NCBI GenBank assembly: GCA_023666265.1
Contig: JAMPCH010000021.1
Coordinates: 1 to 43,661 of the forward strand
DNA length: 43,661 bases
Reading direction: 5' to 3'
Source: Roseburia sp.
Lineage (GTDB): Bacteria > Bacillota > Clostridia > Oscillospirales > Ruminococcaceae
Position 1 is the stretch's first letter. Each line of letters opens with the position of its first letter. A model generated the notes under the pieces. That model did no database searches. It was given only the letters and a program-made list of their open reading frames with translations, and was not told the origin of the DNA. A program made the translations under genes and the position numbers. Below are positions 14,263 to 22,472 of the stretch, piece after piece.

Positions 14263-14775
14263 ATGAAAAAAATAGGGATCGTTATGGGGAGCGACAGCGA
14301 CCTCCCGATCGTGAGAAAGGCGGCGGAGGTCTGCGCCTCGTTCGGCGTGCCGTTTGAGCTTCGCGTCCTCTCGGCTCACCGCTCGTCCGCCGAGACGGCG
14401 GCTTTCGCCAAAGCCGCGCGGGATAACGGCTTCGGCGTCCTAATCGGGGCGGCGGGTATGGCGGCGCATCTCGCGGGGGCGCTAGCGGCGAATACCGACC
14501 TCCCGGTGATCGCCCTCCCCGTTAAGGCGAAGGCGCTCGAGGGGGTCGACGCGCTTCTCTCGTCGGTGATGATGCCGCCCGGCGTGCCGGTGGCTTGTGT
14601 GGGGATCGACTGCGCCGCGAACGCGGGCTATCTCGCCGTCCAGATCCTCGCCGTCGGCGACGAGGCGCTCGCGGCGAAATACGCGGACTTCCGCGAGGCT
14701 CAACACCAAAAAAACCTCGCCGCCGATGAGAAGCTCCAAAGCGCGGCGGAGGAGATCCGAAACGGGGTTCATTAA
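14263..14775 (+). CDS. purE: N5-carboxyaminoimidazole ribonucleotide mutase PurE
   Basis: 170 residues, full length for PurE. Catalyses the carboxyl shift that makes CAIR in de novo purine synthesis; a soluble octameric enzyme. The motif GSDSDLPI (about 8-15), SAHRSS (about 41-46) and GAAGMAAHLAGA (about 66-77) are the class I PurE signatures. I chose ATG 14263 rather than 14251 because AAGGAAAGGA touches the earlier ATG too closely and other genes here use the same spacing (mmcQ-like gene, purD). Class I PurE normally needs PurK to make N5-CAIR, but no purK is in this window. First gene of the purine cluster, 148 bp before purC. Confidence 0.95.
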   Translation: MKKIGIVMGSDSDLPIVRKAAEVCASFGVPFELRVLSAHRSSAETAAFAKAARDNGFGVLIGAAGMAAHLAGALAANTDLPVIALPVKAKALEGVDALLSSVMMPPGVPVACVGIDCAANAGYLAVQILAVGDEALAAKYADFREAQHQKNLAADEKLQSAAEEIRNGVH

Positions 14776-14922
14776 AAGCTTATCCGTCCCTCGGAAAACG
14801 CCGCCGGCTTTCCCCTTATGCCGGGCGCTGAAACACACGGAAAAAGCGGGGGCTACCGCCCCTTCACAAAATAAAAAACAAAAAACGAAACGACCAAAAG
14901 TCAAAGAAAGGAAGTACACACC

Positions 14923-15630
14923 ATGGAAAAAAGAGAACAGCTTTACGAAGGAAAGGCGAAGAAGGTCTTCGCCACGGACGACCCCGATCTCGTCATCGTC
15001 TCGTATAAGGACGACGCGACCGCCTTTAACGGTCAGAAGAAGGGGACGATCGTCGGGAAGGGCGCGGTCAATAACCGTATGACGAACCGTATGTTCGGCT
15101 TACTCGAGAAGGAGGGGATACCGACCCACCTCGTCGAGGAGCTGAGCGACCGCGAGACGGTCGTAAAAAAGGTCGAGATCGTCCCGCTCGAGGTCATCGT
15201 CCGTAACGTCGCGGCGGGGAGCTTCTCAAAAAAGCTCGGGATCGAGGAGGGGCGTAAGCTCTCTTGTCCGACGCTCGAATTCAGCTATAAAAACGACGAC
15301 CTCGGCGACCCCTTTATCAACGACTATTACGCGCTCGCGCTCGACCTCGCGACGAGGGAGGAGCTTGACACGATCGCGAAATACGCCTTCGCCGTCAATG
15401 ATTTTATGCTCCGCTTTTTTAAGGAGGTCGGCGTCGACCTCATCGACTTTAAGATCGAGTTCGGGCGTTTTCACGGGAAGATCCTCCTCGCGGACGAGAT
15501 CTCGCCCGATACCTGTCGCTTTTGGGACGCAAAAACGCACGAGAAGCTCGATAAAGACCGCTTTCGCCGCGATATGGGCGGCGTAGAGGACGCGTATCAA
15601 GAGATGATGAAGCGGGTATTCGGCGAATGA
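14923..15630 (+). CDS. purC: SAICAR synthase PurC
   Basis: 235 residues, full length. Joins CAIR and aspartate using ATP to give SAICAR. Family features seen: the start YEGKAKKVF (9-17), the ATP-site region and the [13 protein letters not shown] signature (about 87-99), and [12 protein letters not shown] (about 191-202). ATG at 14923 follows GAAAGGAAG. It follows purE after 147 nt that hold only hairpins, and precedes the purF-like gene by 34 nt. Confidence 0.97.
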   Translation: MEKREQLYEGKAKKVFATDDPDLVIVSYKDDATAFNGQKKGTIVGKGAVNNRMTNRMFGLLEKEGIPTHLVEELSDRETVVKKVEIVPLEVIVRNVAAGSFSKKLGIEEGRKLSCPTLEFSYKNDDLGDPFINDYYALALDLATREELDTIAKYAFAVNDFMLRFFKEVGVDLIDFKIEFGRFHGKILLADEISPDTCRFWDAKTHEKLDKDRFRRDMGGVEDAYQEMMKRVFGE

Positions 15631-15664
15631 GCGGGTCTTGACCGCAGAAAGGAGATTTCACACG

Positions 15665-17086
15665 ATGGGAGGATTTTTCGGAGCGGCTTCCAAAAACGAC
15701 TGTATCAGCGACGTATTTTTCGGTACGGACTATCATTCCCACCTCGGGACGAGGCGCGGCGGTATGGCGGCGTATTCGCCCGAGCGCGGCTTTCAGCGCT
15801 CGATCCACAGTATCGAAAATTCCCCGTTTCGGACAAAGTTTGAGGACGACGCGGCGGGTATGAGCGGTAGACTCTGTCTCGGCTGTATCAGCGACACCGA
15901 CCCTCAGCCGATCCTCGTCACCTCAAAGCTCGGGCTTTACGCGATCACGAGCGTCGGGATCATCCGAAACGCCGACGCGCTCTCAAAAGAGCTTTTGGAC
16001 AGCGGGTGCGCCAACTTTGAGGCGATGAGCAGCGGGCATATCAATTCCGGGGCGCTGATCGGCGCGCTCATCGCCCAAAAAGAGAGCTTCACCGACGGGA
16101 TACGATACGCTCAAGATAAGATCGAGGGGACGATGTCGCTCGCGATCCTCACCCCCGACTCGATCATCGCCGCGCGGGATAAGCGCGGGCGGTTACCGAT
16201 CCTCGTCGGGCGGCGGGAGGACGGCTACTGCGTTTCCTTCGAGTCCTTCGCCTATCAAAAGCTCGGCTATACGACGGCGAAGGAGCTTAGCCCCGGCGAG
16301 ATCGTGAGTATCACGTCCGAGGGGTGCGAGGTGCTTTCGCCGGGGGGCGAGGATATGAGGATCTGTTCCTTCCTCTGGACATACTACGGCTATCCGACGG
16401 CGGTCTATGAGGGCGTGACCGTCGAGGCGATGCGGACGCGTAACGGCGAGATCATGGCGGAGACGGACATCAAAAACGGACGGCTTCCCGACGTGGACTA
16501 TATCTGCGGGATCCCCGACTCGGGGACGCCCCACGCGATCGGCTACGCCAACCGAAGCGGGATCCCCTTCGCGCGACCCTTTATAAAATATACGCCGACG
16601 TGGCCGCGAAGCTTTATGCCCCAAAACCAGTCGATGAGAAATCAGGTCGCGAAGATGAAGCTGATCCCGGTACACGAGCTGATCGAGGGGAAAAAGCTCT
16701 TATTCGTCGACGACAGTATCGTGAGGGGAACGCAGATGCGCGAGACGGTCGAGTTTCTCTATGAGAACGGGGCAAAGGAGGTTCATATGCGCTCGGCTTG
16801 TCCGCCGATCATGTACGGCTGTAAGTATCTCAACTTCTCGCGAAGCACGTCGGAGATGGAGCTGATCGCGCGTCAGATCATCGACGAGCTCGAGGGCGAC
16901 GAGGGAACGAGATACATACGGGAATACAGTACCTCCGAGACCGAGCGCGGGCGTAAGCTCCGCGACGAGATCTGTCGCCGCCTAAAGCTGACCTCGCTCG
17001 AGTTTCAGACGCTCCCGGGAACCGAGCGGGCGATCGGGCTACCCGCCGACCGGCTCTGTACCTACTGTTGGGACGGGAAGGAGTAA
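15665..17086 (+). CDS. Amidophosphoribosyltransferase-like protein with a degenerate glutaminase domain
   Basis: 473-residue PurF paralogue. The C-terminal phosphoribosyltransferase half keeps the PRPP loop LLFVDDSIVRGTQMRE and cysteines in the places of the iron-sulfur ligands (near SACPP, GCKY and CTYC). The N-terminal Ntn glutaminase half is altered: it begins MGGFFG where PurF has CGVFG, so the nucleophile cysteine is replaced by glycine, and the segments equal to RYGTTG, HNGNL and SDTEV in the neighbouring PurF are not conserved. It therefore probably cannot hydrolyse glutamine; it may use ammonia, act on PurF, or do something else. ATG 15665 has AAAGGAGAT upstream. It lies 6 nt before true purF. 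Similar tandem paralogues occur in other anaerobes, from memory. Confidence 0.85.
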   Translation: MGGFFGAASKNDCISDVFFGTDYHSHLGTRRGGMAAYSPERGFQRSIHSIENSPFRTKFEDDAAGMSGRLCLGCISDTDPQPILVTSKLGLYAITSVGIIRNADALSKELLDSGCANFEAMSSGHINSGALIGALIAQKESFTDGIRYAQDKIEGTMSLAILTPDSIIAARDKRGRLPILVGRREDGYCVSFESFAYQKLGYTTAKELSPGEIVSITSEGCEVLSPGGEDMRICSFLWTYYGYPTAVYEGVTVEAMRTRNGEIMAETDIKNGRLPDVDYICGIPDSGTPHAIGYANRSGIPFARPFIKYTPTWPRSFMPQNQSMRNQVAKMKLIPVHELIEGKKLLFVDDSIVRGTQMRETVEFLYENGAKEVHMRSACPPIMYGCKYLNFSRSTSEMELIARQIIDELEGDEGTRYIREYSTSETERGRKLRDEICRRLKLTSLEFQTLPGTERAIGLPADRLCTYCWDGKE

Positions 17087-17092
17087 GGGCGT

Positions 17093-18538
17093 ATGTCGGG
17101 AACGATCCATGAGGAATGCGGGGTCTTCGGCGTTTATTCCCCCGCGCGGGGAAACGCCGCCCTCACCGCCTATTACGGCTTATACGCCCTCCAACATCGG
17201 GGACAGGAGAGCTGTGGCATCGTCGTAAACGACGACGGGCTTTTTAACGCGTATAAGGACGTCGGCTTAGTGAACGACGTTTTTACCCCAACGGTCTTAG
17301 AGACCCTCGGGAAGGGGAATATGGCGGTCGGTCACGTCCGCTATGGGACGACGGGGGCGAACGCCCGCCTCAACGCCCAGCCGATCCTCGTCAATCATAT
17401 CAAAGGGCGTATGGCGCTCGCCCACAACGGAAATCTCGTCAATACGTATGAATTGCGGCGCGAGCTCGAGCTTCAGGGTTCGATCTTTCATACCACGAGC
17501 GACACCGAGGTGATCTCTTATCTTATAACGAAGGAGCGGCTCACCGCGCCGTCGATCGAGGAGGCGCTGAATCGCGCGATGGGGCGGATCAAGGGCGCTT
17601 ATTCGCTCGTCGTGATGTCCCCCGCGAAGCTCATCCTCGCGCGGGACGAGAACGGCTTTCGCCCTTTATGCTTTGGAAGGCGCGAGGACGGGACGTATAT
17701 CGCCGCCTCCGAGAGCTGTGCGCTCGACGCGGTCGGCGCGGAGTTTATCCGCGACGTCGAGCCGGGCGAGATCGTCGTATTCGATAAAAACGGCGTTCGC
17801 TCGCTCCGCGACCACTGTGGGAAAAGGGAAAAGGCGCTCTGTGTCTTTGAGTATATCTATTTCGCCCGCCCCGACTCCGTGATCGACGGGGCGTCGGTCC
17901 ACGAGGCGCGGCTTCGCGCGGGGGCTTTCCTCGCGCTGGAGCACCCGGTACAGGCGGATCTCGTGATCGGCGTACCCGATTCGGGGATCGACGCGGCGGT
18001 CGGCTACGCCCGCCAGTCGGGGATCCCCTACGGGATCGGCTTTATCAAGAATAAGTACATCGGGCGGACGTTTATCTCCCCCGGTCAGTCGAGCCGCGAG
18101 GATAAGGTAAAGATCAAGCTGAACCCGATCGCGAGCGTCATTCGGGGGAAGCGGATCGTCATGATCGACGACTCGATCGTCCGGGGGACGACCTGCGGTC
18201 GGATCGTTCGCCTCCTTCGCGAGGCGGGCGCGTCGGAGGTACACGTCAGGGTCTCCGCGCCGCCGTTTCTTAATCCCTGTTACTACGGGACGGACATCGA
18301 TTCGCGCGAGAGCTTGATCGCCTGTCACCATACCGTCCCCGAGATCGCGGAACTGATCGGCGCGGATTCGCTCGGCTATCTGAGCGTCGAGAACGCCAAA
18401 AAGCTCGCGGTCTGTCCCGAGGGCGGAGACTGCGGCTATTGTACCGCCTGCTTCAACGGCGAGTACCCGGCGGGCGTACCCGCCGAGACCGGGAAAAACC
18501 GCTTTGAACAAAAGATCGGCGAACGGAAGGGAACGTGA
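17093..18538 (+). CDS. purF: Amidophosphoribosyltransferase PurF
   Basis: 481 residues. Transfers the amide nitrogen of glutamine to PRPP, the committed step of purine synthesis. A short propeptide precedes the nucleophile C9 (EECGVFG), as in the Bacillus-type enzyme. Glutaminase residues are present: RYGTTG, AHNGNL and TSDTEV. The PRPP motif MIDDSIVRGTT is near 357-367. Cysteines near CVFEYIYF, NPCYYG and CGYCTAC match the four iron-sulfur ligands of oxygen-sensitive PurF. It starts 6 nt after the purF-like gene and is followed by repeat copy 2. It is expected to be feedback-inhibited by nucleotides, as in the family. Confidence 0.97.
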   Translation: MSGTIHEECGVFGVYSPARGNAALTAYYGLYALQHRGQESCGIVVNDDGLFNAYKDVGLVNDVFTPTVLETLGKGNMAVGHVRYGTTGANARLNAQPILVNHIKGRMALAHNGNLVNTYELRRELELQGSIFHTTSDTEVISYLITKERLTAPSIEEALNRAMGRIKGAYSLVVMSPAKLILARDENGFRPLCFGRREDGTYIAASESCALDAVGAEFIRDVEPGEIVVFDKNGVRSLRDHCGKREKALCVFEYIYFARPDSVIDGASVHEARLRAGAFLALEHPVQADLVIGVPDSGIDAAVGYARQSGIPYGIGFIKNKYIGRTFISPGQSSREDKVKIKLNPIASVIRGKRIVMIDDSIVRGTTCGRIVRLLREAGASEVHVRVSAPPFLNPCYYGTDIDSRESLIACHHTVPEIAELIGADSLGYLSVENAKKLAVCPEGGDCGYCTACFNGEYPAGVPAETGKNRFEQKIGERKGT

Positions 18539-18888
18539 GAGAGACGCGAGAGAGAGGACGCGTGAGAGAAGACGCGAGAGAAAAAAATGATTTCGGGGCG
18601 TTGCCCCGAACCCCACTTCCTTTTGTGCCAAAAGGAAGCGAAAATCAATATCCGATTATACAAATTATTATAAGAATTGGAAAATTGCAATTCCACACAA
18701 GTTCTGTGCAGAATATGCGAATAGATGAAAGGCGTTATTTTGTACAGAATTGAAAAAAGATCATAGAAGTTTAGGTCAAGCCTTTTCAAAGGCTTGCGGG
18801 AGTCCGAGGGCAGCGCCCTCGATAAAATATATTCTTCTCTTAAAAATTCTCAAAAAAATCTCTCTAACAAAAACAGAAAGGAACAATT
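18539..18888 (+). repeat. Mosaic palindromic intergenic repeat, copy 2
   Basis: Fills the gap between purF and purM. The left edge is a purine-rich direct repeat of GACGCGAGAGA type (18539-18583). Next comes a 52-nt two-hairpin module (18594-18645: CGGGGCG/TGCCCCG then CTTCCTTTT/AAAAGGAAG), a variable AT-rich centre, and the 29-nt shared module (18769-18797). An AT-rich TCTC end runs into the purM ribosome-binding site. It lacks the 50-nt palindrome of the other copies. Confidence 0.8.
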
Positions 18889-19926
18889 ATGGAAAACAGT
18901 TTTTCGGAAAGCTATAAAGCGGCGGGCGTAGACGTGACCGCAGGGTATGAGTCGGTGAGGCTCATGAAAAAGGACGTGGAGCGCACCAAGATCCCCGGCG
19001 TGGTCGACGGGATCGGCGGCTTCGGTGGCTTATTCGCGCCCGATCTTACGGGGATCGAAAAGCCCGTTTTTGTCTCGGGGACGGACGGGGTCGGGACGAA
19101 GCTCAAGCTCGCCTTTCTCCTCGACCGCCACGACACGATCGGGATCGACGCGGTGGCGATGTGTGTGAACGACATCATCTGTTGTGGGGCGAGACCGCTT
19201 TTTTTCCTCGATTATATCGCCTGTGAAAAAAACATCCCCGAAAGGATCGCCGAGATCGTGAAGGGCGTGGCGGACGGGTGCGTTCGTTCGGGTTGCGCCT
19301 TGATCGGCGGGGAAACGGCGGAGCATCCCGGTATGATGCCCGTTGGGGAATATGACATCGCGGGCTTTAGCGTCGGGGTCGTCGACGAGAAGAAGATCGT
19401 CGACAACAACACGGTCGAGGCGGGGGACGCGATCCTTGGGCTGGCTTCGACGGGGGTACATTCCAACGGCTTTTCGCTCGTGAGGAAGGTTTTTGGGATC
19501 GACAACCGCGCCGTCCTCGACGAGACGCTCCCCGACGGGCGGACGCTCGGCGAAACGCTCCTCGAGCCGACAGCGATCTACGTTAAGCCGATGCTCGCGC
19601 TCCTCGAAAGCGCACATGTCAAGGCGGTGAGCCACATCACGGGCGGCGGATTTAACGAGAATATCCCGCGCTCGATCCTCGACGGCTATACGGCGGTCGT
19701 GAATAAAAGCGCCTACGACGTTCCGTATATCTTCCGCTATCTCCAAGAAAAGGGCGACATCTCGGAGCACGATATGTACAACACCTTTAATATGGGGATC
19801 GGGATGTCGGTCGTCCTCCCTCGGTCGGAGACGGCGGCGGCGATCGCCCTCCTAAAAGAACACGGGATCGCGGCGTATGAGATCGGCGTGATCGAGAAGG
19901 GCGAGGAAAAATTAAGGTTAGAATAA
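18889..19926 (+). CDS. purM: Phosphoribosylformylglycinamidine cyclo-ligase PurM
   Basis: 345 residues, full length for AIR synthetase, which closes the imidazole ring of FGAM using ATP. Family features: AGVDVTAGYESV near the start, GTDGVGTKLKLAF (about 64-76), DAVAMCVNDI (about 86-95), GGETAEHPGMM and SHITGGGFNENIPR (about 249-262). The ATG at 18889 follows GAAAGGAAC. It comes just after repeat copy 2 and before purN, with a strong hairpin (19933-19966) between them. Confidence 0.97.
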   Translation: MENSFSESYKAAGVDVTAGYESVRLMKKDVERTKIPGVVDGIGGFGGLFAPDLTGIEKPVFVSGTDGVGTKLKLAFLLDRHDTIGIDAVAMCVNDIICCGARPLFFLDYIACEKNIPERIAEIVKGVADGCVRSGCALIGGETAEHPGMMPVGEYDIAGFSVGVVDEKKIVDNNTVEAGDAILGLASTGVHSNGFSLVRKVFGIDNRAVLDETLPDGRTLGETLLEPTAIYVKPMLALLESAHVKAVSHITGGGFNENIPRSILDGYTAVVNKSAYDVPYIFRYLQEKGDISEHDMYNTFNMGIGMSVVLPRSETAAAIALLKEHGIAAYEIGVIEKGEEKLRLE

Positions 19927-19932
19927 CTTTTT

Positions 19933-19966
19933 AATTTACGGAAGGCGTGCCGCGCGGCACACCTTC
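19933..19966 (+). other. Intercistronic hairpin between purM and purN
   Basis: GGAAGG and GTGCCGC pair with GCGGCAC and CCTTCC, giving a 13-bp stem with one mismatch. It is followed by ATAAATAAAAAAG rather than T residues, so it is probably not a plus-strand terminator. Similar GGAAGGCGTGC...GCACGCCTTCC hairpins recur in other gaps of this window. Confidence 0.5.
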
Positions 19967-20010
19967 CATAAATAAAAAAGAAAGCATAAAAAAGAAAGGA
20001 GGCGGTCGGA

Positions 20011-20643
20011 TTGAAAAATATCGTCGTTCTCGTCTCGGGCGGTGGGACGAATTTACAGGCGCTCATCGACGCGCAGGGGCGCGGCGAGCTCGGGAGCGGT
20101 CGGATCACCCGCGTGATCTCGTCGAGGGCGGACGCTTACGCCCTCGAACGGGCGAAAAAAGCGGGGATCGGGACGCTCGTCCTCGCGCGGAAGGACTATC
20201 CCGACGTCGCCGCGTACAGTAAGGCGATGACCGAGGCGCTAAAGGCGGAGAACGCCGACCTCGTGATCTACGCGGGGTTTATGACCATTCTCGACGAACA
20301 GGTCTGCCGCGCGTTCCCGTACAAAATGATCAATATCCACCCCGCGCTGATCCCGTCCTTTTGCGGGAAGGGCTTTTACGGGCTACACGTCCACGAGGCG
20401 GCGCTCGCGAAGGGGGTCAAGCTCAGCGGCGCGACGGTTCATTTCGTGACGGAGGAATGTGACGGCGGACCGATCATTCTCCAAAAGGCGGTCGCGGTCG
20501 AGGAGGGCGACACCCCCGAGACGCTCCAGCGGCGCATTATGGAACAGGCGGAGTGGGAGCTTCTCCCCAAAGCGGCGCGGCTCTTTTGCGACGGGCGGAT
20601 CACGGTCGAGGAGGGGAGGGCGGTCGTTCATGCCGAGGATTAA
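20011..20643 (+). CDS. purN: Phosphoribosylglycinamide formyltransferase PurN
   Basis: 210 residues. Transfers a formyl group from 10-formyltetrahydrofolate to GAR. It begins NIVVLVSGGGTNLQALID, the phosphate-binding start of the family, and contains the catalytic Asn and His of INIHPALIPSFCGKG and the Asp of the later ECDGGPI segment. The start is TTG 20011 with AAAGGAGG upstream. The stop overlaps the next gene by 14 nt. Confidence 0.96.
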   Translation: MKNIVVLVSGGGTNLQALIDAQGRGELGSGRITRVISSRADAYALERAKKAGIGTLVLARKDYPDVAAYSKAMTEALKAENADLVIYAGFMTILDEQVCRAFPYKMINIHPALIPSFCGKGFYGLHVHEAALAKGVKLSGATVHFVTEECDGGPIILQKAVAVEEGDTPETLQRRIMEQAEWELLPKAARLFCDGRITVEEGRAVVHAED

Positions 20644-21181
20644 CTTTTCGGACGGGACGACGGTGCGGCTCTCCTGTCCGACCTGTGGGAGGGTACAGCG
20701 GGAATGTGCCGTCACCGAGTACCGCTACGGGTCGCCGCTCAAGACCTGCCGCAACAAAAAATGCGGCGCGCGCTATCTCGACCCGTATATCCACGAGCTC
20801 GCCGCCGAGCCGCCCGCGCCCGACGCTTTCAGCGTCAAGTCAAAGCTGATCGGGTTCGGGCTTATGGTGCTGTTTTTCGCGATCTCGGGCGGCTTCCTCT
20901 GGCTCGAGCTGAATTACGACAACGGCTATCACATGGCCCTCCCCTTTATCATGGTCGCTTCGGCGGTCGGCGCGGTCGCCTTTCTCGTCGAGATCGTCCT
21001 GATCAAGGCGGGCTTTAAGGAGCGGCGCACCGCGCGGCTTCGCCGCGAGTCAGAGGAGCGGCTGAATAACCCCGTTTACGCGCGGGAGCTGAAAAAGCTC
21101 GGCTATCCCGTCCCGGCGGAGTATCTCGGCGAGGAGGCGACCGAGGCGGATAAGACCGCCCCGCCGGATTTTATTTTTTGA
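20630..21181 (+). CDS. Zinc-ribbon membrane protein of unknown function
   Basis: 183 residues. The N-terminal zinc-ribbon-like fold has C16xxC19 and C40xxxxC45. Two membrane segments follow (about 72-92 and 102-125), then a charged C-terminal tail. The ATG at 20630 lies inside the end of purN and has GAGGGGAGGG upstream, so the two are translationally coupled. I do not recognise the family. Its fixed place between purN and purO suggests only co-expression, not a role in purine chemistry. Confidence 0.75.
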   Translation: MPRINFSDGTTVRLSCPTCGRVQRECAVTEYRYGSPLKTCRNKKCGARYLDPYIHELAAEPPAPDAFSVKSKLIGFGLMVLFFAISGGFLWLELNYDNGYHMALPFIMVASAVGAVAFLVEIVLIKAGFKERRTARLRRESEERLNNPVYARELKKLGYPVPAEYLGEEATEADKTAPPDFIF

Positions 21182-21259
21182 TTTTAAGGCAGGCGTGCGG
21201 GAACGCACGTTTTCGTTCCTTTTACAGTACGGTATAAGGGGCGTTGGAAAGGCAGTTAT

Positions 21260-21285
21260 GCTTGAAAATCGAGAATTTTTCAAGC
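21260..21285 (+). other. Intercistronic hairpin before purO
   Basis: GCTTGAAAA pairs with TTTTCAAGC across an 8-nt loop. A nearly identical hairpin (GTTTGAAAA/TTTTCAAAC, 25286-25312) stands between the hemerythrin and YjbR-family genes. A second hairpin, CGTGCG-GGAA-CGCACG followed by T4, lies at about 21194-21213. Confidence 0.45.
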
Positions 21286-21310
21286 TTTGATGTAAGAAAG
21301 GAGATCTCAA

Positions 21311-22027
21311 ATGACCGTAAAAACCATTTCGGAGGAGCTGAAAGCGCTCGCCTATCACGGGCGGGGGATCATGATCGGGAGGTCGCCCGACGGCGAAAAA
21401 GCCGTGATCGCCTATTTTATTATGGGGCGGAGCGTCAACAGCCGCAACCGCGTTTTTGTCGAGGACGGCGAAGGACTTCGGACGAAAGCATTCGACGAGT
21501 CGAAGATGACCGACCCTCATCTTGTGATCTACGCCCCGGTACGCGTTCTCGGGAATAAGACGATCGTCACGAACGGTGACCAGACCGACACGATCTATGA
21601 GGGAATGGATCGCCAGCTCACGTTTGAGCAGTCGCTTCGTACCCGCGAGTTTGAGGACGACGCGCCGAATTATACCCCCCGTATCTCGGGGATCGTCCAC
21701 CGCGACGGCGGCGAGATGAATTTCGCCATGTCGATCTTAAAGAGCGCCGAGGGCGACCCCGCCTCCTGTGAGCGCTATACCTACGCGTACAGCGACCCGC
21801 TCCCCGGTCGGGTGAAGTTTATCCATACCTATAACGGCGCGGGCGACCCGCTCCCGAGCTTTGAGGGCGAGCCAAAAACGCTCGCGCTCCCCGATCTCGC
21901 GATCGACGACCTCGCCGACCTGATCTGGACAAACCTCAACGAGGAAAATAAGGTCTCGCTCTTCGTCCGCTATATCGACCTCCCCACCGGTAAAACCGAG
22001 ACCCGGATCGTGAATAAGAACGTGTAA
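21311..22027 (+). CDS. purO: IMP cyclohydrolase, PurO type
   Basis: 238 residues, similar in size and pattern to the archaeal-type IMP cyclohydrolase PurO, which closes the purine ring of FAICAR to IMP. Seen: YHGRGIMIGRSPDG near the start, IMGRSVNSRNRVF (about 38-50), RISGIVHRDG, and a C-terminal TYNGAGDPLPSFEGEP segment typical of this family. The ATG at 21311 has AAGAAAGGAGAT upstream. It replaces the IMPCH domain that is missing from the transformylase gene downstream, which supports the assignment. Repeat copy 3 lies between the two genes. Confidence 0.88.
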   Translation: MTVKTISEELKALAYHGRGIMIGRSPDGEKAVIAYFIMGRSVNSRNRVFVEDGEGLRTKAFDESKMTDPHLVIYAPVRVLGNKTIVTNGDQTDTIYEGMDRQLTFEQSLRTREFEDDAPNYTPRISGIVHRDGGEMNFAMSILKSAEGDPASCERYTYAYSDPLPGRVKFIHTYNGAGDPLPSFEGEPKTLALPDLAIDDLADLIWTNLNEENKVSLFVRYIDLPTGKTETRIVNKNV

Positions 22028-22472
22028 GAGATTTTTAAGAGAGATTAAAAGAGAATTTAAAGAATGAATATATTTAGCCGGGGCGTTGCCCCGAACCCCA
22101 CTTCCTTTTGTGCCAAAAGGAAGCGAAAATCTGTATTGCGTAATAAAGTATCACCGGATTTGAAAATCCGCAATCTTATACAAGTCTTGTGCAGAATTGA
22201 CGAATAGAAGAAAGCTACAATTCACATCAACGCCGAAAAATGATTATAAAAGTTTAGGTCAAGCCTTTTCAAAGGCTTGCGGACGGGTCTCGGTGAACGC
22301 TTTGTTTGCGCCGCGTCCGTGCGGCGCTTGGGGCGTTCACCTGCAAGCATCCTGCTTGCGAGGACAGCGCCCTCGGTCATAAATATTTTTCTTTCTTAAA
22401 ATTCTCTTAAAATCTTTTAAACAATCTCAATAAATCTCTCAAAAAATCTCTCGTAAAGAAAGGACAAACACA
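22028..22472 (+). repeat. Mosaic palindromic intergenic repeat, copy 3
   Basis: Fills the gap between purO and the AICAR transformylase gene. Starts right at the purO stop with AT-rich GAGA repeats, then the 52-nt two-hairpin module (22079-22130, as in copy 2), a variable centre, the 29-nt shared module (22252-22280) and the 50-nt palindrome (22292-22341), and ends in TCTC-rich DNA. Its right half matches the reverse complement of the left half of copy 4. Confidence 0.85.
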
